Positions 42,916 to 51,950 of a stretch of 64,000 nucleotides of DNA are shown here, piece after piece. Position 1 is the stretch's first letter, and each line of letters opens with the position of its first letter. Both the position numbers and the translations under genes were made by a program. The notes beneath the pieces were generated by a model. The model made no database searches, was not told the DNA's origin, and saw only the letters and a program-made list of their open reading frames with translations. The stretch is from Desulfotruncus arcticus DSM 17038 (GTDB lineage Bacteria > Bacillota > Desulfotomaculia > Desulfotomaculales > Desulfallaceae), in contig NZ_FOOX01000022.1 in assembly GCF_900113335.1 (NCBI RefSeq), forward strand, positions 32,778 to 96,777, written 5' to 3'.

Positions 42916-44408
42916 AAACATCGAAATAAAGGGATGACTTGCCAGCCCGGCCCTTTCCATAATATCAATATCAAGCAATAAGCTCCTGGTTTTGCCGGCT
43001 GCAATTAATCTGCCGTTTTTTAAAACTGCTGTGTTATCGGCATAGGCCCACACCAGCGCCGGGTCGTGACAAACTATGATAACAGCTCCACAGGGTTTGG
43101 CATATCCAAGGATAATGGACATTACCCGCTGTACGCCCTCGGCATCCAGCGCTTTACTGGGTTCATCCAGAATAATCAGCTCGGGCCCGGTTGCCAGAAC
43201 CGAGGCAAGTGCAATCAGCTGGCGCTGTGAGCGCGTCAGCGAGTGAGGGTGTCTGGCGCTTAAATGCTCCAGCCGCATAGCGGATAAAACCCTTTCGGCC
43301 TCGGCCAGCGCCTGGTTCCAGGTCATTCCCCTGGCCCTAAGGCTCCAGGCTACTTCCTTATCCACACGCTCGTTAAATATTTGGTCGTCGGGGTTTTGAA
43401 ACAGAATGCCGACCCTTTGGGCCAATTTCCAGGCCGGCTGCTCGATGGTATTTTCGCTAAAAACATAAACACTGCCTTCCCGAGGCTTTAATAAGCTGAT
43501 GCAGTGTTTGATTAAAGTCGATTTGCCTGCCCCGTTGGGCCCCATTATCGCTGTAACCTGTCCTCTTTCAACGGTCAGGGAAATATCTTCAATGCCGCAT
43601 CCGCTTTGGAAGGAATGTGATAAATGTTCGAATTTGACCACAGGTTGGCTCCGGGAAACATCATGGTGCTGTTTGCGGCTAGCACCGTGGGTATTGCTCC
43701 AAGCCCCGGCAATAGTCGCGCTATTATAATTCGTAACTAATTGGGGATCAATTTGCACCGGTTCCAGCCGGCCGCGCTCCAGGCTGTAAATGCTGTCCGC
43801 GTAAAGGTTGGCATAATCCCGGTTTCTGGCTGCCACGATAATAGTTTTCCCTTGCCGCGCCATTTCCTTTAGCCTGGAAAATACTTTGTGGGCGGCGTCG
43901 GGGTCAAGCTGTTCAATAGGCTCATCCAACAATAAAGCCGGGGCATTGGTTGCCAGCGCAGCCGCGATGGAAATTTTTTGTTTTTCGCCTCCGGATAAGG
44001 TGGACATGGCCCGTTTGAGCAGGTGCTCCATATCCAGCAGACTGGCTATTTCGCTAACCCGCCGCTGGGGGATACACCGCTGTTGATAACGGGGTAGATC
44101 AATTCCTGGTCAACTTCTTCAAAAAGATAGGTGTCCGAATCCTGTATGGCCATGCCTACGGGCGTACGCTTACTGTTCGCATAACCGGTCTTATTGTAGA
44201 TGTTAATTGCACCGCTCATTTCACCTGGGATAAAATCGGGCACCAGCCCGGCGATGCAGGATAAAAGAGTTGATTTTCCACTGCCGTTTTTCCCAATAAC
44301 AAAAAGAAGCTCTCCGGTGCGAGCTTTCAAATTGATATCATTTAGAACCTTAAATGAAGCATTACTGTGTTGAAAACTCAGTGCTTTAATACTAATGCCC
44401 ACATCCAT
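42898..44408 (-). pseudogene. Duplicated ECF transporter ATPase (EcfA1-EcfA2 fusion), frameshifted
   Basis: Two ABC ATPase domains in one gene. The first (from 44408) has Walker A GKNGSGKST and ends prematurely at 44046. The second frame (from 44031) resumes with the first domain's signature LSGGEKQK and LLLDEPIEQLD, then carries a full second domain (GPNGAGKST, ILFQNPDDQIF, SRSQRQLIALA, IILDEPSKALD). Adding one C to the run of five (plus-strand G 44067-44071) joins the frames as ...SGVSPQRRVSEIASLL. It is a natural mutation, a programmed frameshift or a sequencing error. Note TRSQRQ replaces the canonical SGGQ in domain two. Confidence 0.8.
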
Positions 44409-44416
44409 TCACCCGC

Positions 44417-45181
44417 CTAGCTGATATTTATTGAAATTACAAGGTTGGTAATGAAATAAGCCATCCCGCAGCCGGTAAACAGCCAATCCCGCCGTTGCAT
44501 TTTAAAACCGGGCCCGGTTTTAAATTCGTGTCCTCTTAAATAAAGCAGCTGGGCCATAAATTGCGCCCGGATGATTGATTTTACAATTACCGGCACGATT
44601 ACGGCGATGTAAGCCCGAAAGCGATCAAGATAACTTTCATGCCTCAACCCCCTGGCGGATTGTACTTCCCAGGTTGTTGACAGCTGATTCTGCATATAGG
44701 GTAAAACAGATAATACAAGCCCCAAAACGGTGCCCAAAGCCGGGTTGATACTTTCAATCCATTTGACCAGCCCGGCGGTTTCCGTGGTGAGGAGTAAAAA
44801 GTTGGCGGCGGCTATGATACATAGAAGGCGCAGGGCGGTAGTAGCGCCGTAAGTTAATCCCTCCAGGCCCACAAAGTAAAAATAAGTGCTGTTGTGCGGG
44901 TTAAACATAGAGTGAATTATAAGCATAATCAAACAAATAAACAGGAAAGGCTTAATTTTGTGCAGCATTGGCCTGCCAACACCGGCCAGAGCCGACAGGA
45001 CAAGCAGAAAGGCCAGGTTGGCAAGTAATTGCCTCCAATCACCAATGAACAGCAGTGAGGCTATAATGAGCAAGCTGTTGATGCATTTGGCGCCTGCGTT
45101 GACCTGGCTTAAGCCAATTCTAGCAGTTGGTCCGGGTCTTACTCCAGGTATTCGCCCGCCCTTTGGGAGGTTAAGCTGCAA
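44417..45181 (-). CDS. ECF transporter transmembrane protein EcfT
   Basis: A ~254-residue T component with five to six helices and the two coupling motifs: QSARGLRHE near residue 175 (classical A-R-G) and LYLRGHE near 218. These helices transmit ATPase movement to the S component. It overlaps the S-component gene by 11 bases. The N-terminal 30 residues are poorly conserved-looking, so the true start may be later. Confidence 0.82.
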   Translation of the reverse strand: MQLNLPKGGRIPGVRPGPTARIGLSQVNAGAKCINSLLIIASLLFIGDWRQLLANLAFLLVLSALAGVGRPMLHKIKPFLFICLIMLIIHSMFNPHNSTYFYFVGLEGLTYGATTALRLLCIIAAANFLLLTTETAGLVKWIESINPALGTVLGLVLSVLPYMQNQLSTTWEVQSARGLRHESYLDRFRAYIAVIVPVIVKSIIRAQFMAQLLYLRGHEFKTGPGFKMQRRDWLFTGCGMAYFITNLVISINIS

Positions 45182-45749
45182 TTTCTTGACCGCTTTTTAT
45201 TTTGGCGCCATAGCCCTTCATATTTTCCGGCAGCTTGCGTATTATCACCATGATCAAATAGGCGCTAATCAGCTTGTCTACAAGGTTTGCGGGTACGCGG
45301 GCCAGAAAAGCGCTGGTGAAAATCTCATTGCCTGAATTAAGCAATAAAGCATATAGCAGGTCTATTCCACCGCCGGTAACGCCGCCAAAAAGATAAACTG
45401 CGATAGGTGTGCCGATAATCGGAGCCAGGATAGCTAAAATGAGACCGGCCAGCAGCGGAGTGACGTAATCCTCAAAGCCGCGTTTTAAAGCTAAATAGCC
45501 CACCACCAAACCAATTACTGCGTTAACAATACCAAAGGGAATGTTGATGGGATCGGTAAACAGCCCTTGAATCACGTTGCTGAGAAGCCCGGTTAATGCT
45601 CCGAGCCAGGGGCCAAGCATAACGGCGCTTAGTATTGTTCCAATACTGTCCAGGAAAATGGGTAATTTTAAGGTTTGGGCCAGCAAACCGCCAATGATAT
45701 TAATGCCGATACCAACTGGAATTATGGTTACGACAACACGGTTATTCAC
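45171..45749 (-). CDS. ECF transporter S component (CD3073-like)
   Basis: A 192-residue substrate-binding membrane protein with about six helices (LGALTGLLSNVIQGLF and LDSIGTILSAVMLGPWLGA are characteristic of S components). GTG 45749 shares its G with the upstream stop (TAGTG) and follows AAGGAGG. The gene order TudS-like, S, T, A matches the clostridial CD3072/CD3073 locus. The substrate may be a thio-compound, considering the neighbour. Confidence 0.78.
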   Translation of the reverse strand: MNNRVVVTIIPVGIGINIIGGLLAQTLKLPIFLDSIGTILSAVMLGPWLGALTGLLSNVIQGLFTDPINIPFGIVNAVIGLVVGYLALKRGFEDYVTPLLAGLILAILAPIIGTPIAVYLFGGVTGGGIDLLYALLLNSGNEIFTSAFLARVPANLVDKLISAYLIMVIIRKLPENMKGYGAKIKSGQEIAA

Positions 45750-46312
45750 TAATAATTTGCCTCCTTTGGATAATCAATGCCGTTTAAAATTTTTTCCAGA
45801 CTCATTTTCAGGTCGTTTTCATCAACACCCAGCCATTTGAGTTTAATTTTTCTTTTGGCTGTTGTCTGCTTGAAAACTTCCATAAATACGCCTGGCTGCT
45901 GGACACAAGTTAATGTCCCTTTGGGGGCAATTTTTAAAGCACTGCCTACCTCACCTCCCCACGCGCCATCAAAACTAAAGTCAATACCGCAGGAGGGGCT
46001 CCCGTTAATACCAAGAACCGGCCCCACCATATAGCCGCAGCGAAGATATTCTGCCAACTGGTTGATTACTTCTCCGGTCAGCTTGCTGCAATGGCTGATA
46101 AAAAAAGGATTGTTATACTGGCTGCGGCTTTGGCCCCAGCGCTTCAGCCCGCCGTGGGTGAATTCGGGACAGGGCAGCTGAAATATGCCGCAACCTCTTG
46201 CCAACAGTGGTGGGATAATAACTTTACCGGTTTCATTTGTTACACCCGAGTCTAGAATTTTTGAATGATAATTAAGCAGACAATGGGCGACAATAACAAT
46301 TTGATTGACCAA
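45749..46312 (-). CDS. TudS-related putative desulfidase (CD3072 family)
   Basis: A 187-residue protein with the cysteine pattern of the DUF523/TudS desulfidases: AHCLLN, LPCPE and NGSPSCG, which would bind a [4Fe-4S] cluster with an open iron site. TudS removes sulfur from thiouracil. Start is TTG 46312. As first gene of the ECF operon it may desulfurate the imported compound. The family match is by remembered motifs. Confidence 0.7.
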   Translation of the reverse strand: MVNQIVIVAHCLLNYHSKILDSGVTNETGKVIIPPLLARGCGIFQLPCPEFTHGGLKRWGQSRSQYNNPFFISHCSKLTGEVINQLAEYLRCGYMVGPVLGINGSPSCGIDFSFDGAWGGEVGSALKIAPKGTLTCVQQPGVFMEVFKQTTAKRKIKLKWLGVDENDLKMSLEKILNGIDYPKEANY

Positions 46313-46600
46313 TGGGCATACTAACCGCCTTTCTCATTAATACCTTTTTATTGTATCAAAAAATATTTATAGTGATAATAAAATATTTTTATTAAAGTTA
46401 AACTTTTAAAAGCATATTTTATCTGCCTAGACAATACGTAAAAGAAGGCTGGGTGTATTTTTTGGGGATACGGAGGAACAGCCTGCCACCCAATTCATCA
46501 GGTGTGGTGACGCACGGCAATTGGCGGTCAGTGAATCACCGCCGAAGGCGGCAAATCAAAAGTTGCATAAAACAGGAATATTGGCAAGAAAAGTAGAAAA

Positions 46601-46632
46601 GCCATCCCTTGAAATATAATCAAGGAGATGGC
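46601..46632. other. Hairpin in an otherwise empty 380-base gap
   Basis: GCCATC-CCTTGA pairs with TCAAGG-GATGGC around a seven-base loop. No U-run follows. The remainder of 46313-46694 holds GC-rich short repeats (GGCGGTCAGTGAATCACCGC) but no gene I can support. Confidence 0.4.
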
Positions 46633-46694
46633 ACTATATATCTTTTTTAGTTTGCAATGCAGGAGTTGTAAATATATTATGGAAAAAGAAAAAT

Positions 46695-46991
46695 ATGTTT
46701 TTTAAACAAATACTATTTCACGGTGAGTGGATTATTAATGTTAATATTTGGCTTGTGAGCCTTGATTGGGTGTTAATCAGATTTTTGAGGAGGAAGTTTC
46801 GTTGGACTTTTACTAAACATTTTGTATCGTTTGTAGCTATTTTTGTATTTCTATTTATTATTGCCAAGATACTATTACCAATAGGCGCAAGTGTTTGCAT
46901 TATAGGCGGTGCTGATGGACCAACAACCATTTATCTAACAGACGAGCCAATACTTGGTTTTGATACTATTATTATTTTGGTACAACTTTAG
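46695..46991 (+). CDS. Short OadB-like (Na+-translocating decarboxylase beta) fragment protein
   Basis: A 98-residue protein with one or two membrane helices and IIGGADGPTTIYLT. That stretch is typical of the beta subunit of sodium-pumping decarboxylases. Full-length OadB has over 370 residues, so this is either a remnant or one of the small clostridial look-alikes. Its 3' end overlaps a Fic remnant on the other strand, in keeping with decay. Confidence 0.4.
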   Translation: MFFKQILFHGEWIINVNIWLVSLDWVLIRFLRRKFRWTFTKHFVSFVAIFVFLFIIAKILLPIGASVCIIGGADGPTTIYLTDEPILGFDTIIILVQL

Positions 46992-47112
46992 TTTCAAGCA
47001 ACGTTAAGGTATTACCCTCGATGGCGTTGCTGTTGTAAGTCCAATCCACCAAAAAATATTCTCTCAGGTTTTCAACTACCTCAGGCGGTAGCGGTCTATT
47101 ATCATCTAAAAT
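46972..47112 (-). pseudogene. Fic-family N-terminal remnant
   Basis: The minus-strand frame reads RPLPPEVVENLREYF, then WTYNSNAIEGNTLTLLETK. This is the inhibitory-helix and N-terminal region of Fic/DOC AMPylators, with the S/T-NAIEGN motif. It lacks a start and stops before the catalytic HPFxxGN core. Only about 46 codons remain. Confidence 0.65.
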
Positions 47113-47216
47113 TTAGCTAATTTTAGCGTATTCCGTGATACGAGCTTTGATTTTTCAGTGGTATTTTTTTATTATTCAACGGGTGGGGCGGGAATAGGAG
47201 TAAAGCTGTTGCAAAG

Positions 47217-47669
47217 CTATAACTCATTTAAAAAGCTAACGTACTCTTTTTTCCCTTGCAAGGAATTGATTAATCGTTCATCTGCTGTCCAGAACTCGCA
47301 TGATTGACCAGTTCTATCTCTAATTTCTTCCACGACAGCTAAAAAAGCAGCATCATACAGGGTGGGTAAGTCATAATAACAACTGATTTTCCAGGCCCGG
47401 TCCATAATAGAAACTTCATTTACGTACTCTATGCCGGGGAAACTCGTAAAGCTGTTCCACATTTCACTGGCGTCCTGAAGGTTAACCTGCTTTGTTCTGA
47501 TCTTTTTTCTGAAGATACTCCCCATTTCAGCCCAGGCAAAAGACGGCAGAACTATAATTTGGTTGTCTTCAATGACCTTTTGCATCAAAACCTTTGCCTT
47601 AAAGCTGTCCTCTTCCTCAAAAAACAACTTGATAAATACCGAGGTGTCAATACAAATGTATTCACTCAT
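47217..47669 (-). CDS. PIN-domain (VapC-like) toxin
   Basis: A 150-residue PIN nuclease with acidic residues at DTSVFIK (residue 8), ASFAWAEMG-type glutamate near 50, YDAAFLAVVE near 110 and FWTADERL near 130. These coordinate Mg and cleave RNA. It overlaps the upstream antitoxin gene by eight bases. Confidence 0.78.
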   Translation of the reverse strand: MSEYICIDTSVFIKLFFEEEDSFKAKVLMQKVIEDNQIIVLPSFAWAEMGSIFRKKIRTKQVNLQDASEMWNSFTSFPGIEYVNEVSIMDRAWKISCYYDLPTLYDAAFLAVVEEIRDRTGQSCEFWTADERLINSLQGKKEYVSFLNEL

Positions 47670-47961
47670 ATCGGTTAATACCCTCTCGTAAGTCCCGAAT
47701 CAACTTGACAGAATCCTCTTGAATACCGCTCTTTTTGGTTACCCGTTCTTTTAATTGTAAGATATTCGCTAAACTCTTTTTTCGACTTTCAGCAAATCCA
47801 CTTATTTCTTGTTGCTGCATTTTAATGAAACTCTCGGCATCAATAATATAAGCAACAGGTTTTGACCTTTGCAAGATGGCTATAGGTTTTTTGGTTTTTA
47901 TCAGGTTTGCCAATACGGCTTTGGCGTTCCTCCTAATTTCGGTGATGCTTACCATGTGCAT
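47662..47961 (-). CDS. Phd/YefM-type antitoxin
   Basis: A 99-residue antitoxin: the N-terminal SITEIRRNAKAVLANLIKTKKPIAILQRSKPVAYIIDAE is the Phd/YefM DNA-binding domain, and the charged C-terminus would block the toxin. ATG 47961 or 47955 may start it. It precedes and overlaps the PIN toxin gene. Confidence 0.75.
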   Translation of the reverse strand: MHMVSITEIRRNAKAVLANLIKTKKPIAILQRSKPVAYIIDAESFIKMQQQEISGFAESRKKSLANILQLKERVTKKSGIQEDSVKLIRDLREGINRYE

Positions 47962-48190
47962 ATTAATATCACTCCCAAACGTGTCTTTAATAGCATTATA
48001 TCATAGTCGGTTTACGGCATAAAATTATTTTTTGAGTGTTATGGGCTATGGTCACCCGCTCTCACGCCGGCAGGAATATTCCGGTTATACCGGATGCTTT
48101 CGGGCACGAAGGATTACCATATCGAATAATATGTTTTACAGCCGCCTAACGGCTAAGGTCAGATGTTTCTTGTATTACTTTTGAAAAAAG

Positions 48191-48231
48191 AAAACAGCCG
48201 GGCGATCCGCATGGGACCTCCCGGCTGTTTT
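48191..48231 (-). terminator. Terminator of the MFS fragment
   Basis: AAAACAGCCGGG and CCCGGCTGTTTT pair and read leftward into TTTTCTTTTTT. It matches the terminator of the intact MFS gene at 50500-50538, so it came along with the duplication. Confidence 0.7.
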
Positions 48232-48240
48232 AATTTTACT

Positions 48241-48544
48241 TTAGTGGCTCAGCAGCGGTGTTAGAAAGGCGGCAGGTGCAACCAGAACAAAGAAAAATGC
48301 GAAAAACACAAAAAACTGCTTAATAAAGTCATGATTTTTGATATAGATTAAGCCTTGTTGCAAATCGCTGAAATAGCTGGTTGTTTGCTTTTGCAGTGCT
48401 TTTGCGTGAACCGGAACATCCAAAAATACAAATAACGCAATGATCGCTATGGCTGCGGTAAACACATCGATAAAGAAAATGGTTTCGATTGAGGCCATTG
48501 TAAGAAGTGCGCCGCTGACCATGGGAGATACGAGCATTACGAGG
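48241..48544 (-). pseudogene. Partial duplicate of the MFS gene at 50549-51889
   Basis: The ~98 residues (MLVSPMVSGALLTMASIETI... to LVAPAAFLTPL) match the middle of the intact MFS protein almost exactly, with a few substitutions such as DVFTAA for DVITAA. On DNA the copy joins the 3' terminator region of the gene directly to internal sequence, deleting about 540 bases. It ends abruptly at 48544, where the other copy continues. Confidence 0.85.
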
Positions 48545-48558
48545 AGTAAAACCGATAA

Positions 48559-48579
48559 TTCTCACATAAAGTGTCAGTA
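48559..48579. repeat. Left inverted repeat of the 48.6-50.1 kb segment
   Basis: TTCTCACATAAAGTGTCAGTA is the reverse complement of the 50101-50120 repeat apart from one small gap and one or two changes. The pair encloses the ABC-2/TetR fragments and may be insertion-sequence ends. Confidence 0.5.
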
Positions 48580-48617
48580 AAAAAGTTGGCATTATCCGTC
48601 TTAGAAGTCTACCCTTT

Positions 48618-49412
48618 TTAGTTAGCCAAAGTATTTTTCTGCTTACGGTATATTTTAAATGTATGCAGGAAAATTGCAATCACCAGCCACGCAATGGAAA
48701 ATAAGAGGCCATTCCTGATGTAGGGCCATAATATATCCCAGCCAATCTCTTTTAAACTTAAATATTTCCAGGCATTTGCCACATGGATATACGGCCAGAT
48801 GCATTTCACAACCTGGGAAAAACCTGCCGGCATCATGTATTCCGGCCAAGTAGCGCCCGAAGTAAGAATAAAAAGTGTATAAATAATAGAATAAAATTCT
48901 ACAAAGTAGGTGTAGTTTTGTTTATTCAGAAAAGATATAAGTACCAAGCCCATAACCGTTAGGGCCAATAAAAATATTATCATCAGAATAAAATAAGCCA
49001 GAATATTACCCCTGACCGGTAAACTGTAAATTCTGCCGCACAAGCATAAACCGGTGAAACTAGAAATACAGATCGTGATCCACATGGTTCCGATCCGCAC
49101 CAGTAGAGACTTGCCTCTTAGTATAAGCACTTTCAAGCTGATTTTATAGTTGGCCAAAAATTTTTTCTCTTCAATAAGAGCTGGTAGGAGATAAATAATT
49201 AGATAGAAAAATTGAATTATCAAAAGAGTGGCAACATACGTTACATAACACATATAACTTAGTTGCGGGTCATATAAAGTCCGGTCTTTAAAGGAAAAAG
49301 CAGACATGGCCTGTTTTGCTGCTTGAGGAAGCATATTTTTACCTTCAAAAATGTTAAGCTGAAACTGTGCATTGAATGTCCCTAAAATCATTGCAAAACA
49401 GGCCATGATCAA
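48618..49412 (-). pseudogene. ABC-2 type permease, 5'-truncated
   Basis: About 264 residues with six hydrophobic segments resembling the membrane half of an ABC-2 exporter permease (GLVLISFLNKQNYTYFVEFY, SGATWPEYMMPAGFSQVVKC). The normal cytoplasmic N-terminus and first helix region are short, and no partner ATPase gene is present. Its 5' end runs into a TetR gene that is truncated at the same place (49372-49412). Likely non-functional. Confidence 0.6.
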
Positions 49413-49890
49413 CCGGAAAACCTTTTATTGTCACTATGAAAGCAAAGCTGTTCTCTTTGATGAAATAGTCAAGGATACCCTGGATCTGCTTATGCAAAAT
49501 TTACAGTATGAAAAACTGGATTTTGACAATGCTCTTTTCTCTATTGATTTAAAAAGGGAAATCCAGACGATTCTGCATAATGTCGCCGAAAATAGAAGGT
49601 TATTTAGAATTCTCTTTAACTGCAGTTCAAGCTATGAACTTACCATGCAGATAGAACGGCTCTTACAGATAAAAATTATCTATAAATTAATTGACTCAAA
49701 TCCGGCTAAGGCCTTCACAGAAATACCCCAAGATCTTTTAGCCAGTTCTGTGTCCTCGGTTTTCATGAGAATTATAAAGTGGTGGATCAATCAGGATGTA
49801 TATTCAGAAGAAGACGCTGCTAAAATTTTCTTGAAGCTAGTTTCTACAGGATTTACGAAATCATTTGGTTTTATTAATTATGAGCATTAA
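49372..49890 (+). pseudogene. TetR-family regulator, N-terminally truncated
   Basis: The frame begins within the helix-turn-helix: IIAKQAMINRKTFYCHYESKAVLFDEIV is the second half of a TetR DNA-binding domain. The first ~30 residues are missing. The rest is a normal helical ligand domain. Sequence at 49372-49412 is shared with the truncated ABC-2 gene on the other strand, marking a deletion junction. Confidence 0.7.
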
Positions 49891-50100
49891 AACTGCGAAC
49901 GTTACCAGGCAAAAACTAAACGGCCTGGCTCCGATTGAATTTCGGAACCAAGCCGTGAGTGTTGCTTAAACTATTTATTTTTTTAATCTAATTGCCAGGT
50001 AGCAGTTTATTGCAGAAAGGTGTTTAAGTCTGTCTATATAACTGTTGGGCCTATAATTCTGATAGGCACCAAAACCAATTTATGACATATTGCGGTAAAC

Positions 50101-50120
50101 TACTGACACTTAAGTGAGAA
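50101..50120. repeat. Right inverted repeat of the 48.6-50.1 kb segment
   Basis: TACTGACACTTAAGTGAGAA, the inverted partner of 48559-48579. The MocR/EamA mosaic begins three bases further on. Confidence 0.5.
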
Positions 50121-50122
50121 CA

Positions 50123-50446
50123 ACATAAATAACCCTTTGCGAGTCCATCGTATAAAGAGGGGCCACCGGGGGGCCGCAATAGCGGAATTCACTGTTTTCC
50201 CGTATACTGACAGCAGCTCTTGCCAATAGATACAGCGCCTGTGCTTTAAGCGGCCCTCGGTCATTTGGTTACGCAAAGTCTGACTGCGGCGGCGTTTACC
50301 GGTTTGATGCCTTTCACCTCGCTGATTCTTGCGGTTATCGTGCTGGGTGAGTAGCCTGGGTGGCAGCAGTGGGTTGGCGGATTCATGGTTATATTAGGCA
50401 TGCTGCTTACCGGTCTGAGACGGCCAAAAGTACGGAGACTGCATGT
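50123..50446. pseudogene. Scrambled remnant of a second MocR-EamA locus
   Basis: Four blocks in order match 40924-40997, 41252-41290, 41732-41768 (parts of the MocR gene) and 42718-42875 (end of the EamA gene), each about 90-97 percent identical. Three internal deletions with 2-4 bases of microhomology join them. A stop codon (TAG for CAG) also interrupts the EamA part. Nothing is translatable. Confidence 0.85.
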
Positions 50447-50499
50447 GGCGGGTCTGCCTTAACCGGATTTTAGATCTGCCCGCCCACCCGGAGTTATAC

Positions 50500-50538
50500 C
50501 AAAAGCCGGGCGATCCGCATAGGACCTCCCGGCCGTTT
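50500..50538 (-). terminator. Terminator of the MFS gene
   Basis: GCCGGG and CCCGGC pair with flanking A/T runs, ten bases after the MFS stop on the minus strand. It is nearly identical to the copy at 48191-48231. Confidence 0.65.
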
Positions 50539-50548
50539 TAATTTTACT

Positions 50549-51889
50549 TTAGTGTCCCCCTGTATCAGGGTGCTGCCTGCCCCCCTGATTTCGCAGCTTA
50601 TGAAGAACTGCTTCAGGCTTTCCCGCTTCAATTAACACTTTGCTGCCCAGCAAGAAAAATCCCTGAATAAACAACAGAAATCCGGTGCCCATAAGCAGCC
50701 ATTCTATTTTAATAATGTCGGAAATTGGTCCAAAAACTAGCATCCCCAGCGGCATCATCGAGGTTGCTATCATTCCTAATACACCAAATACTCTTCCCAG
50801 ATAATCCCCCTCAACTTTCTCCTGTAACAAGACCGTAGAAGGGGTATTAAAGAAAGGCATTGCAACACCGATCAAACCCATGAAAATTAAATAAAGCCAA
50901 AAAACAGGAACAAACCCAAGCGCGAAGGTACAGGCGCCGATAATAAAACTCGATATTGTCATGGTATGAATTTTGTTTTTAAAACCGCCCCAAGAAGCCA
51001 TGATGATTCCACCGAGTATCATACCCAGAGAGTAGGCAATTTCATTGGCCGTTAAACGCCAAACATCGTCACCGAAGCTGCGCGTAATCTGCAGCGGTGT
51101 TAGAAAGGCGGCAGGTGCAACCAGAACAAAGAAAAATGCGAAAAACACAAAAAACTGTTTAACAAAGTCGTGATTTTTGATATAGGTTAAGCCTTGTTGC
51201 AAATCGCTGAAATAGCTGGTTGTCTGCTTTTGCAATGCTTTCGCGTGAACCGGAATATCCAAAAATACAAATAATATAATGATCGCTATGGCTGCGGTAA
51301 TCACATCGATAAAGAAGATGGTTTCGATTGAGGCCATTGTAAGAAGTGCGCCGCTGACCATGGGAGACACGAGCATTACGAGGGCTTGAATACTTCCGTT
51401 TGTTCCGTTAACCTTGGTAAGCTTATCCTCCGGCACAAGCTGGGGAAGAATGGCCCCGACCGCCGGAGTTTGAATGCCTGTTCCGATAGCGCGGACAGCT
51501 GACATCACAAATAGCAGCCAGAGCGCATCGTATCCGATTAAAAACAGGATGGCTAATATCAGCGTTGAAATCGCTATCAATGAATCTGACAGAATGATTA
51601 GCGCTTTCCGGTTGTAGCGGTCAGCCCATACCCCCGCAACCGGTGATAGGATAAAGGTTGGCACGAAGCCGCAAATGATAGATATGGTCATCATGACACC
51701 CGATTGCGTGGTTAATGTGATATACCACATAATGGCATATTGAACCAGGGACGATCCAAAGAGCGATATGCTCTGGCTGCCCAAAAATAGAATAATGCTC
51801 TTTTGCCAATTGGTTTTCTTATCTGCTTCTATTACATATTTATCAGTTAGTCTCATCTTATTCGCGTCCTTTTCTATGTTCATTTGCAA
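50549..51889 (-). CDS. MFS efflux transporter (macrolide-efflux/EntS-like group)
   Basis: A 446-residue protein with 12 helices. AGVWADRYNRKALIILSD is the MFS loop-2 motif; LFGSSLVQYAIMWYI and AVRAIGTGIQTPAVGAILPQ are typical of the MefA/EntS-like MFS_3 group. It may start at ATG 51889, 51883 or 51856; AAAAGGA precedes the last. A terminator-like stem lies 33 bases upstream, which suggests attenuation as known for antibiotic-resistance pumps. A partial copy lies at 48.2 kb. Confidence 0.82.
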   Translation of the reverse strand: MQMNIEKDANKMRLTDKYVIEADKKTNWQKSIILFLGSQSISLFGSSLVQYAIMWYITLTTQSGVMMTISIICGFVPTFILSPVAGVWADRYNRKALIILSDSLIAISTLILAILFLIGYDALWLLFVMSAVRAIGTGIQTPAVGAILPQLVPEDKLTKVNGTNGSIQALVMLVSPMVSGALLTMASIETIFFIDVITAAIAIIILFVFLDIPVHAKALQKQTTSYFSDLQQGLTYIKNHDFVKQFFVFFAFFFVLVAPAAFLTPLQITRSFGDDVWRLTANEIAYSLGMILGGIIMASWGGFKNKIHTMTISSFIIGACTFALGFVPVFWLYLIFMGLIGVAMPFFNTPSTVLLQEKVEGDYLGRVFGVLGMIATSMMPLGMLVFGPISDIIKIEWLLMGTGFLLFIQGFFLLGSKVLIEAGKPEAVLHKLRNQGGRQHPDTGGH

Positions 51890-51921
51890 TGGTTATTGCA
51901 TAAGCCTGCTATTTTAATAAC

Positions 51922-51950
51922 AAAAAAACACAGGCTACCTGCCTGTGTTT
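51922..51950 (-). terminator. Attenuator-like terminator upstream of the MFS gene
   Basis: Reading leftward, AAACACAGGC and GCCTGTGTTT pair around five bases and are followed by TTTTTTT. It lies between any upstream promoter and the MFS start. An alternative CCTTG/CAAGG pairing further upstream (51995-52025) could act with it. Confidence 0.55.

Noticed and set aside
46440..46560. Possible CRISPR-like or REP cluster
   Set aside because: Short GC-rich inverted pieces are present, but there are no regularly spaced direct repeats.
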